Shown here piece after piece: positions 49,941 to 60,000 of a stretch of DNA of 60,000 nt (within the stretch, counting starts at the first letter, position 1; each line of letters opens with the position of its first letter). The DNA comes from Cristatella mucedo. Its lineage: Eukaryota > Bryozoa > Phylactolaemata > Cristatellidae. The position numbers were made by a program, and so were the translations under genes. The notes beneath the pieces were generated by a model that worked only from the letters and a program-made list of their open reading frames with translations, searched no databases and had not been told where the DNA came from. The stretch covers positions 6,433,501 to 6,493,500 of the forward strand of contig WPIO01000018.1 of assembly GCA_009760855.2 (NCBI GenBank), in the 5' to 3' direction.

Positions 49941-50941
49941 GATGTGTTTTCCTTACATCAGTTATGCCAACCATTCGCAAATCTAAAACGAATATCTGTT
50001 CGGCACCTTCCTTTTTAGTCCGGATGCACTTGTCAGACTGTTGCAAGTCGGAAGCATCGTGTGTCCAAAAGTAGAGCTCTCGGCTCTCTTCTCTTCTGCC
50101 CGAACTCACTCTCGCCTCTTGCTGTTCGCTTTGTGCTAGCCGGTCGCTCCGCAGTGGCCGTTCTGTCATTTGTAGGGTTTCGTTGCCAGGCCATCGAAAA
50201 ATTCCGATGGAACGCTTAATCTGATGAATTGGGAATGCGCCATTCCTGGCAAAAAAGGCGTAAGTGCATGGACATTCTGTCGCATATGTTTACATCGTAT
50301 AGCATGCAGATAATCAAGCTGTTGTCGTGTTGTTTAGTGTTCTGTTGTACGGCTTTTAGGTGGCAGTTGACTATTAGTGTCTGGCATTTTGCCTAGCACA
50401 AAGCTCGTCAGACGCATTTCCTGACATCACAGCTCTTAGGGTTCTATGTGAGCGGCTTAAAAGCAGTTTCAAGGTAGCTTGTAGCCTGCTATTCAGCTAA
50501 CGCAGTTTTAAGGCTTATCTCGTGTAATGGCTTATCTCGTGTAATGGCATAAGAGAATCAAATCTCTCTCTCCACTTCACTTAGCTGTAAAAAAGCTTAC
50601 GGGTTTATTATTGACAAGAACATGCACAATTTTACAGCACACTTCAGCATATTGCCGAACCAATGGCTGTGTTTATAGCTCCGATTGAAATGTCATCAAG
50701 TTATGAGTTGCTGTCATATTTGAGGATCCGGGCATTAAATGGTAGGGAGCTTAAAGTGCATCCTCCAAAGGATTTGAAGATGGTTAGAGGCATCAGAGAG
50801 AAGTAAACTATTCAAGGGGAAGCTTTTGGCAAGCTTGAGCAAAAGAATAGATGACGGACCTAAGAGTGACAGGACCTTGAAGTCTATGTGGTCATTATAG
50901 GAGCCAGTAGACGACGTTAGAGAGGAGCAGTGTTGTTGGTA

Positions 50942-51118
50942 GTGAGCCGTGATGATGCGCTAGGCAAGGCGGTCGATTTTCGCGACCTCGCTCATGAGGT
51001 CGTGGGTTCGAATCCTGTAGTGTGCGATCCTTGATTGCCGCTGCAAGCGGTATTGATAGTCGTAAAGGCTCTTCTATTGCTATACAAAAGAGGACGTTCA
51101 GTCAGCTAATGCGTTGTG
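50942..51118 (+). repeat. SINE-1, copy of 15,963
   Basis: Duplicate of the UBC9 intron 2 SINE-1. The deletion junction that removes UBC9 exons 3-4 lies 30 bp to its right (51,148/51,149). Confidence 0.75.
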
Positions 51119-51524
51119 GCAGGTGCAACGTTCGCGACTGACCAAAGATCATCATAGCATTTAGTGGGTCCTTGTGATTCGTACTTTACGCTGACACTGT
51201 GCCTGCTGCCACTAGCCACACTTGCACACCGACCCTGTGCACGTCACCCCCTAACCATGTTATCCCTGTTGTTTATTCAGCACGCTACCACTAAGCAATC
51301 GATCGTGCTTCCTTTGCAGCAACTGCAAAGTGCGTAGGGAGAGATCGAGTTGCCTCCGCTCGCCCGAGCGCGCCTCGATACAGATTGCAGTGTGCGCAGC
51401 CATCGTGTCGTCTGCATCTTGGCTCATCCGCCTGCGCGCACGAAGCTGCCAGTCGTTTGTCCCCTCCCCCCCCCGTGAGAGCTGCACTGAAGCAGGACGC
51501 CTCGAGTGACCTCGCGAGTGCTAG

Positions 51525-51623
<99 letters not shown>

Positions 51624-52262
51624 TGAGTGCTGCTCGTCCGCCCGCTCGCGCCAGTGCTGCTTGCTCTCGTTGCGTTGACTTGACTGGCGATGGGGAGCAG
51701 TCAGCTCCAGGCCGCGAGTCGATGCGCGTGCGCATCGCGAGTGACCCCCTATTCGTTCAAGGCAAAACAAATCCGAGTACGAGAGACGCGTAAAGGAGCA
51801 GGCTTTGCGTTTCCGAGACGTTAACCTATGATATTCCGAACCGATGCCATCATGAACGGAGAGCGGGCCGCCGCTGCTGTGGAAGAGCGCAGCTTTCGTC
51901 ACCAGTGCAGCTAGCTTCCTGCCAATCATGTGGTGGGCGGGTCGCACAGCAAAGGCCGCCCGAGTGGCCGCATGCCGCAGCGCGAGCTGCAGGGCGTCGG
52001 CGGAGGGCAGAGCAGACCGGGCAACGGTCGGCCGAGCTCGACTAGCTGCCAGCGGCAGCGTGCCGCGCCGCCCACCGTGTGAGTGCAGCACAGCCCAGCC
52101 CCTAGTGGCAGCATGGGGCAGCAGCAGCAGCAGCTCGAGTGCGCAATGCCAGCTGCAGCAGCAGCAGCAGCGGCGCCAGCCAACCGTGTGCTAGAGCGAC
52201 TAGCCGTGCTGTGGGCTGACTTGTTGTCCCAGCTCACTTTGTTACTTATACAGGTTGTGCGA

Positions 52263-52276
52263 AATAAATGAATAAA
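52263..52276 (+). terminator. Poly(A) signals of the truncated UBC9 copy
   Basis: Two AATAAA hexamers, unchanged from copy 1. Confidence 0.5.
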
Positions 52277-52357
52277 GTACTTAGTGCATCACGTTGCAGC
52301 CTTTATTAGTGCATCGCCACACTGCTGGGGCGTTTTGACGGCGTTTGATGAGTATTG

Positions 52358-52466
<109 letters not shown>

Positions 52467-52495
52467 GGTATGTGCGTGTACATTGGGAGTGTAAC

Positions 52496-52640
52496 TAATT
52501 CATTTATATAGGGCCCTAAGAGAACTTGTCTCCATTCAGGTACTTTACTCATGCCACGGGGCTCGAGTACACGATGCCGACAATCACATACATTCTTCTT
52601 GAACTTGGTCAGGGCGAGCGCATTACCAGCACCCATAACT
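52496..52640 (-). repeat. SINE-2, copy of 21,192
   Basis: Duplicate of the intergenic SINE-2. The LINE-A scrap at 52,730-52,870 duplicates 21,420-21,560. Confidence 0.5.
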
Positions 52641-53621
52641 GTGCATCATGAGATGCCGGGCGGTACCACTTTGAAGCAAAGTGACACTGTTAGTCTACAG
52701 TGCCGGCCCACAGTCTTGGACGAATGGTGAACCAACACATTGCAAGCGTGCGGTGCCCCTGGAATCTTTTGTTGATCGGGCCTTTAGTTTGTATGTGCCG
52801 ATAGTGTGGAACTGGCTTCTGTTTCCGCATGCTTTCCGTGCTTATACGTGCACGTTTCGAATGCTGCTACTACAAACCAAGGAAGTTACACAAGCTTCTG
52901 CTCAAAAGCACTGCTCTCGTGACTGCTACAAGTCCTCCTTTGCACAGAGGCCTGTCACAATACTGATGTGGCCGGCGCCTCGCAGGAAGGCTGACGAGTG
53001 GAGCCTCGATACTTGTGCACCCTCGGGTAGAGTTCACTAACCCAGCGCTGATGGCATACGATCCGGCCACTGCTTGAGGTCATTCTGCTTGACCCCAAGC
53101 CTGCTCCTCGGCCAGGGTCAAGGTGGAGGCCGGCAGGTGAGTTCGTGGCCTTTCGGCTGGAGTTCCCGAGTCCCGATGCAGGATTTTGATCCAAGGTTTC
53201 ATCAAAGATTAATGAAGGCTTCGTATTGCTTTTTGCTTAATTCTGCTACTCAAGCTTTTAAGAGGAAAATTTACCCTGCCCACAATTAGTGAGAGCCGTG
53301 TGGAATAGGTGAGAGCCGTTTAGGGTTTGTACGAAAAACTTGACTTGCTTCTGCATGGCATCGAAGGACGAAATCACGCATGAAAAATCTGTTGGCCTCC
53401 AAGAGGATTGCGGAGTTAATCGTAAATTCGTAGCACTAACAAATCTGCCACGAACAACCAAAGGAACGCTTTGACTTGACACTGGTCACTTTGATACGTA
53501 GGCTGTTGGCAAGGATTAATCAAAGCTTACCTCTTGCCAGATATTTGCAAGCTGTGATAGCTATGTTAGTACCTCAAAAATGTTTGCAAGCACCTAGCCG
53601 ATGGTCAACTTAGCATGATTG

Positions 53622-53799
53622 GTGAGCCGTGATGGCACACTAGGTAAGGTGGTTGCTTTCACGACCTCGGTCCCAAGGTCGTGGGTTCGATTCCTGCAGT
53701 GGGCGATCCTTTATCGCCACTGCAAGCGGTGGTGATAGCCGTAAAGGCTCTTCTGTCGCTATACAAAAAGAGGCTGTTTAATCAGCTAGGATTTTTTAG
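53622..53799 (+). repeat. SINE-1 present only in the second copy
   Basis: Head ggtgagccgtgatggcacac, A-box region aggtaaggtggttgctttca, B box gtgggttcgattcctgcag, then body and T-rich end. GATTG at 53,617-53,621 and 53,800-53,804 is the target-site duplication. Copy 1 has one GATTG and no SINE near 22,310. It is the least diverged SINE-1 here. Confidence 0.88.
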
Positions 53800-53974
53800 G
53801 ATTGTGAGACAGGATGGCAGACAGCAAGTGCATTCGCCCTTGAACGGCTAGCTTGAGGGTTTAGTGCGGTTTCTGCCTGCAGATGTAGGGTCAGCCTATT
53901 CAAGGCAAACTGGTTTTTTCTGTCGGCCGACCTGTCGGCTTGGCTTAAGCCAGAAGCTTTTGTGTTCACCCAAG

Positions 53975-54037
53975 CCAGAGACCTGTGACCTCAAGCCAGA
54001 GACCTGTGACCTCAAGCCAGAGACCTGTGACCCAAAG
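53975..54037. repeat. 21-bp tandem array
   Basis: Three units of tcaagccagagacctgtgac plus one base; copy 1 (22,480-22,545) has diverged, interrupted units. Confidence 0.8.
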
Positions 54038-54315
54038 CGAAACCCTCAATGATACCGGTATTTACCCTCCAAGCTCTCTCTGTATGTAGGACCAGAGGCA
54101 ACTACACGAGGTAGTCAAGAGAGAGGGCTGTTCCTAGACGGGAGAGTGAGATATTTTGCAACCGTCTGTACGAGATAATGTCATCAATTCGATGTTTAGA
54201 GCCACAGGTGTGATAAAAGAAAGGTTTCACAGCCAGGTAAAATGTCAACACAGTGCTAGCACGAGCATGCATATTGATGATTCAATGCGCACCCTAGGGC
54301 TCACAGCAACGGCAA

Positions 54316-54596
54316 GTAATGTAATGTATCTCCGTCTGCAACTCCACAAAGTCATAAAGACCATGTGGATGTTACGCAGGAGAGTTTTGTATAGCGCACT
54401 CACAGCCTAAGCGGCTTTCGGTACACATTCGGTAGCCAACAGACTTCATCTCATGCGACAACGAGAAAGTGGGGAGCTTAGCCGAGTCAGGAGAGCAGTT
54501 GAGGTAGTGAGTAGCATGGAAGTGGCAGCTCACGGCAGCTGAAAATGATGAATCATTGTCGGCAGCAGGAGAGTAGTTGTCGCTGCTGCTTAAGAA
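54316..54596 (-). mobile_element. LINE-B 3' fragment, copy of 22,812
   Basis: Same element beside the second E4F1 stop; better preserved at the 3' end (SRLGCECAIQNSPA). Confidence 0.75.
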
Positions 54597-54665
54597 GGCA
54601 AGGTGAGCTAGCTTCACGTTTTAATGACAGCAAGGCAGGCAAATCGCACAGCGACTGACAGGCCC

Positions 54666-55567
54666 TCAGCCACTCGTGCTACTAACTACGAGGGCACTTT
54701 CTTCGTCATCGTCCACGATCGGCACTAGCACGGCACCATCTTCGATGCCTCTGCTAATGGGCATCGGGTCGGCAGAAGCTGTCCCAGGTGAGTGACTCAT
54801 CTGAGCGATGCTGCTGCTGCCTCCATCCATGATGGCGGCCGATTCTGATCCCGAGGCTCCTGTACTGTTCTGTTCGTGGCTACCGTGGTTCTGCAGCATC
54901 ACTACCGCCTCGCTGGCATACAAGTTTCCATCCTGCTGTAATAGCTACAAAGGGTGAGCAAGCGAGGACGAGAGTGAGATACGACTCAACAAAACGCTTT
55001 GCTGCAGGAAAGGCAGAACCCCACTGCCCGCCTGCCCCCAGCAGGCATCCACGGCTGCGGTTTAGGGAGCCTTTTGCAGCGTAGGACAAGCATTCCAAGC
55101 AATCCTGAGCGGCTACCTCATCATCGCAGCTGTATTGAATGCGCATGCTGGAGTCTGAAGTCCGGATGACGTAGAAAGTAGGAAGGCCGACAATGTCGGC
55201 CTCGTGCTGGCCTACGCCCGAATCGGCTTTGGGCACAGCAGTCTGCAGGTCCTCCAGCGAAGTGCCTTGCTCCAGCACGATGCACTGGCACAATTGAACG
55301 TAGGAAAGCAAGGTTTAGAGTGAAATTTTCGGTCGCAGGCAAGCGCAGAACCTGTCAACTTACCAACGTGATGGATGCAGCGAAAATCAACGAAATAAAA
55401 TCCAGGAATGAATACGAGAGCCGGCACCCCTGCCAGTCGACCGCAAGGCTAGCTTTTCAGCCGACTTGATGATGTCGGATTCACCCATGATTTCTGTTGG
55501 ATCGACACCACGGGCGATTGTCAAATCGGCCTAATTATTATTATATTATTTGTTATTATTATAATAT

Positions 55568-55618
<51 letters not shown>

Positions 55619-57000
55619 ATATATATATATATACATATAAATATATATATATATATACATACAATTGGCTGAATGAAACCATCATTGGGTTACCACTGCA
55701 AAGACACGGACTTCGTGAGATGCCGGTGGAACCATCGGATTGTGTGATGCACCTGGCCATGTAAGCGGCTCTCACCTTTTCGGTGGGAGAAATGGGAGCC
55801 AAGCTACCTCCCACCACCTAGAATAGTCTGAATCGACCAGCTTCAACGAAACTCAGAAATCAGAAATTTCCGGCGAGAAATCTCGTGATCCATAACCAGA
55901 AGGAAGAATGTCGTTAATTTCTCGGGAGTTGAAGCCACGACATCGACAAACAAAGGCGAAAGTCACACAAAGACTACATAATTCATTTCTACGGACAAAA
56001 GTGGCTCAAAAGCAGAGATCACAGGACGAAAGCAGCTGAAAAAATCCTCTTATTACAGCTACATACATCGTCCATTCTATTACAGCTACATACATCGTCC
56101 ATTCTATTACAGCTACATACATCGTCCATTCTATTACAACTACATACATCGTCCATTCTATTACAACTACATACATCGTCCATTCTATTACAATTACATA
56201 CATCGTATATACTAAAAAAGGAAGAAATAGCTCTAGATAAATAGCTTATTTCTCTTTATTTAATATCCTCATTACAACTACATACATCGTCACCAATGTG
56301 CAGAAGGCTCTTGAGCTATCGAGGCCCTAATGTGTAACGTATTTAATACCTTAGGACAGTTTAAACCCTAAAATTATGACAACACAATAGCCGCCACGTC
56401 AGGGATAACAGCTATAAGTCTGCTCTAATCGGGCTCTGCCACCCACACTGGCCTTATGCTCCTTAAGTTCAGAAGTAGTTCACTATTAACAGAAAGTCTT
56501 TCACCGGGCATCCGGGGTCTCCGGGGCCGAGCTCACTACATAGACGAAAATCCTGCTCAGTAGAAAGAAAAGGCAATCAGTGCAGACAGGTAGACCTCCA
56601 GAGAAGCTTGACGTCTGCTGGTGCTGCTGGCTGCTGCAGCTTCAGCATCAGACCGAGGCTACACGAAGGCAGAGCTTGGGCCCAGATAAACTGCAGAATT
56701 CCTGTGCTCCAGCTACTACCAATCAGGCAGGGCATCGAATTCATTCAAGGTGTTGTAACTCACTTTTAGGTCCCTTCATTCTCTAGCTCCTGCCTACCAC
56801 TCAGAACTTCTCTCCAACAAGGCTAGATAGGCACTTGTTGAATCTTAGGCAGCAGTCGAAGACGACACCTAAATTCCGAGCAGATGATGATGGTCGCACA
56901 ACAGCATCGCCTATTAGAAGAGCAAAGCCTTCTAGTCCAGCCACAGGAAAGTAAGAAATTAGAATATAGATAAAGTTCTCCGAGGGTGCTATGCAAGTGT

Positions 57001-57034
<34 letters not shown>

Positions 57035-58227
57035 TAATAACTATTATTACTAGGACCCGAAGACCGCAAGCTTTTGTAGCTACAATTCTTTAAAGCAAAA
57101 GAATGGAGCAGACTGCTTGCTGCATTATTACGCACCGAGTGCACTAACTCACTGTTAGCTAGCAATTTCCATTGCAGAGCGGGCACACACAGTGCTGCCT
57201 ACCTGAGTATGAGCACGCGACTATACCTCGAGAGGCACGCCGGGGCACACAGCTGACGAGTCAGTTGCCAGCAATTAAACGTCACGGGCACAATGCAGCA
57301 TGCAATGCACAATGCAAGCCACGCATGGTGGAAAGTACGAAGTTGAATGAAATCCCAAATCAAATTAGCCACTATGCCAAACGGTTGCCGCTATGGCAGC
57401 AAAGGAAGCCTGGCAATCCTGCACCAGCAGATGGCCTAGGCAAAAGATAGCCTCGGCGTCACAGGACAGTGCAGTTTTGCAGCATCTGGGACTGCTGCAG
57501 TGCGGTACCTGCTCGAGGGCTTTTGCCGAAGCTTCACTGCTGCCATCGGGATTGATGTACTGTGTGTGGGCGGCCACCGAGGAGAACTCGGTCAGCACCG
57601 TCGCAAAGACATCGCCGGGGGCAGTGCCGACCGCAGCCGATGTCACGGTGAAGTTGGCGACCGAGTCGTCGCTCAGGCTTTGCTGCATGAGTCGCAGCTG
57701 CGACAGCTGGTAAGTGCAGGGCACTGCAAAAGATGCGGCATGCATGCACGTTCGAGATCGAGGCCAAGGCTCGACTTGAAGTGAACAAAATTGGCGAGCG
57801 AAGCGATCGCCCGCACGAGGAGACGACTGCTGCAACCTCCCGGCCGGCGGCGAGCGCGAGAAGGCGACGAGAAGCGAGCAGAGCAAGGCGGAAGCAGAGG
57901 CGAAAACCCACCCAAGGCGGAGAGTGAGTGCACGGCGACCGACACGGGCAGCCACCCACCCACCGATCGACCTCACGTGTGTGAGCTCGAGCGCGAGTCA
58001 GACGCCAGCTACGCGTGCTACGACCTCGCACACGACTCGTGCCAAGGGGTGAAGCAACATAAAAAGGTGATGCAAAAGCGTCTCGAGCCATTCGATCCGC
58101 CATTGCAGCGCTGATGCTCCTTTTAAAGCTTCTTCTTCGACACAACGATGGCCCTGATGCTTCTCACTGCAAACTTATGGAGGAGCCCGAGTGCGGCGGC
58201 CAGGAGAACAGGCCCAAGCCACGATCA

Positions 58228-58283
<56 letters not shown>

Positions 58284-58951
58284 AGCTTTCCGAAATTCCT
58301 TTTAAGTGTGCCACATTGCCAGGACGTGTTTCCTGTCACACGGGGATGCAACATCTAGCACAGGCCATCTCCCTGGGCATCTCCATTCGCTTGCCTGCAA
58401 GCCTCCTTCGGTCGACGATTGAGAGAAGTACGATTTGCGCCACAACTCATGCCGTGCCAGACAATTTGTCAGCCGGGCACCGGAATGGGCAAAAATGGAT
58501 AGCGCATCGCATCAACAACGGGGAGCAAAAGACAAGTTGCGTGCACGATAATCTTAAACACGCTCACAGGCAATCGCTCGATGAGAAGCAGCAGTAACAG
58601 CTCAAGCTGAGGCGGGCTCGGCAAGATGGGGCGTGGCCAGCCGGTCGCTCGATGAGAAGCAGCAGTTGCAGCTCAAGCTGAAGCCTGTGAGGTCAGACGG
58701 GGCGTGCGTGGCCAGCTGGAGGCGTGGCCAGACGGGGCGGCGTCCTCCGAACCTTTGGCTCGCAGATGCCTGTTCAGCGTGCCGTGCTCAGAGAAGTGGC
58801 GGCCGCAGAACCTGCACGGGTAGGGCCGCTCGCCGGTGTGAGTTCGAGCGTGCCGAACCAGAGAGCTCTTCTCGCGGAACTGCCTGGGACAGGAGCTACA
58901 TTTCCAGGCCATCACTTTCGAATGAGTTCGACTGTGCACTTTCCAGGCGTT
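54666..58951 (-). CDS. E4F1: E4F1 second copy, 3' exons (partial at window edge)
   Basis: Exons 6 (58,951-58,753), 7 (57,723-57,509), 8 (55,284-55,117) and 9 (54,935-54,666) are open, with splice sites kept (donors GTACCG and GTAGCC each differ by one base from copy 1). Hand comparison finds nine replacement and one silent change in exons 7-9 but none in exon 6. Exons 1-5, if present, lie beyond 60,000, so whether this copy is functional cannot be told. Confidence 0.7.
55545..55665. repeat. Expanded TA/ATT microsatellite in second E4F1 intron 7
   Basis: (TA)n with ACATA interruptions, about 90 bp longer than in copy 1. Confidence 0.85.
56040..56210. repeat. 27-bp tandem array, about six units
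   Basis: Units of ccattctattacagctacat plus acatcgt. Copy 1 has about two at 28,482-28,540, so the array varies in number between the copies. Confidence 0.88.
56755..57032 (+). mobile_element. LINE-A remnants, copy of 29,085
   Basis: Duplicate scraps with a tail; the (AAT)n run is one unit longer. Confidence 0.5.
58230..58283. repeat. (TC)n microsatellite, copy of 30,560
   Basis: About 26 TC units in the second E4F1 intron 6. Confidence 0.9.
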
Positions 58952-59129
58952 CTACAAAGCAGGCATCGGTCAGTCAGACTACGGAGCTGCCAGTGGCGGG
59001 CGAGGCAAACGAGTACAGCACGATAGTCAAGCACTGACGGCAGCATATTAAACAAGGGCAAGGACGCCACAAATGCGAGCGATAAAACAAGATTAGCGTT
59101 GTAATACTTGGGGGAAAATCGATGGAAAT

Positions 59130-59772
59130 CGCTAATAGAATAATCTTAAAGCGCCCTAAGAGAAGAAGTAAATCTACTTGCAAGCGCTTAGCATATGCTG
59201 CAAAGGAAGTGCGCCAATTGACTAGCAAAAGAATGCACACTGCCGCTATGAATAAACTCATGAAGGACGATTCACACTAACCCGACAGGAAATAGATTGG
59301 GAAAAGTACGACGTTTTTTCTTTTTTTTAAATGTCGTCATGTCAGGGGATATCGTGATGTAAGCAGGAAAATGAGTTCAGGACGTTGGAAGCATGCGAAC
59401 TAAAGGCATGGTCTCCAGCCAAAGGATTTGAGGTCGGTTTGCAATACAGCTGCTGTACGACTTGAGTCAGACGAGCAGGTCGATGCACTGCTTGATCGGG
59501 AGCAGGAGTATGGGGTGGGTGAGAAGTGGTGCAATGTGACAACTGCAACGTTCACGACAGACAAGGATACATGTTGAGTTTTCCACCCACTTGAAGCACC
59601 TTATCGAAAAACCAGGAAGGCATGCAAGCAGTGCACTACAAAAGCAGAGATGCAATGTCATAAACGTAAGAACCAACTTGGCCGTTGTATCCCTGTCTTA
59701 AGTAAGCCTGAATTGATGCAATGTTATGTAGCTGACAGTAGGTACACTTGACTGCAGAGCCTGACGGGGACG
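59130..59772 (-). mobile_element. LINE-A fragment, copy of 31,620
   Basis: Duplicate of the minus-strand LINE-A in E4F1 intron 5, with a few substitutions. Confidence 0.65.
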
Positions 59773-60000
59773 TCTAGAAAAAATGGGCCACTTTGAAAGA
59801 AGACATCCTGATTGCATGCATATGCTACACAGGGGATATGCTAGCCGAGCCCATTTTGAGGGTTATGGTTTACAATTTCTGAGCAACGCCAAGTTTGCTT
59901 ATATCACCCGATAGTTTTTGAGCGGAGTAGTGACAGATGACACGCCCGACCCTGTGCCAACAAAGGCCGCTGAGACGAGACATAACTAGCTCCGTGGATT

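Overview
The window is animal (metazoan) nuclear DNA, most likely from an invertebrate. It holds spliced genes with GT/AG introns, many non-LTR retrotransposon (LINE) fragments, tRNA-derived SINEs, and abundant TA, GA and TC microsatellites and minisatellites. I cannot name the species. No CRISPR array, rRNA, tRNA gene or bacterial feature is supported.

Three host genes can be reconstructed by joining exons whose splice sites and codon phases agree. (1) On the minus strand at 3,643-2,847 are the first two coding exons of a RINT1-like vesicle-tethering protein, beside a GC-rich promoter-like region. (2) On the plus strand at 10,560-19,622 is a complete six-exon UBC9 (UBE2I), the SUMO-conjugating E2. 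It is 160 aa and keeps the catalytic Cys93. (3) On the minus strand from 43,874 to 23,164 is a nine-exon C2H2 zinc-finger gene that I identify as E4F1. UBC9 and E4F1 are convergent, with about 3.1 kb between the UBC9 poly(A) signals and the E4F1 stop codon.

The most striking structure is a head-to-tail duplication. Sequence from 10,524 onward recurs from 45,504 to the window end (45,504 matches 10,524; 60,000 matches 32,490), at roughly 98-99% identity by eye. The second copy has lost 2,769 bp carrying UBC9 exons 3 and 4, including the catalytic cysteine. The two exons total 183 bp, so exon 2 could splice in frame to exon 5 and give a 99-aa protein without an active site. The copy starts just upstream of UBC9 exon 1. 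The truncated UBC9 therefore lies head-to-head with the E4F1 5' end and without its original promoter. The copies also differ by a 4-kb LINE, a SINE with a target-site duplication, a fold-back LINE insertion and several repeat arrays. An uncollapsed second haplotype in the assembly is the main alternative explanation.

The rest is mostly retrotransposon debris. LINE-A (CR1/L2-like) ends in (ATT)n and is the commonest element. LINE-B (also CR1/L2-like) ends in (ATTAC)n, and one near-full-length, inactivated copy lies at 24,331-28,374. SINE-1 and SINE-2 are tRNA-derived, and the SINE-2 tail resembles the LINE-A 3' end. The long gene-poor stretches are described individually.
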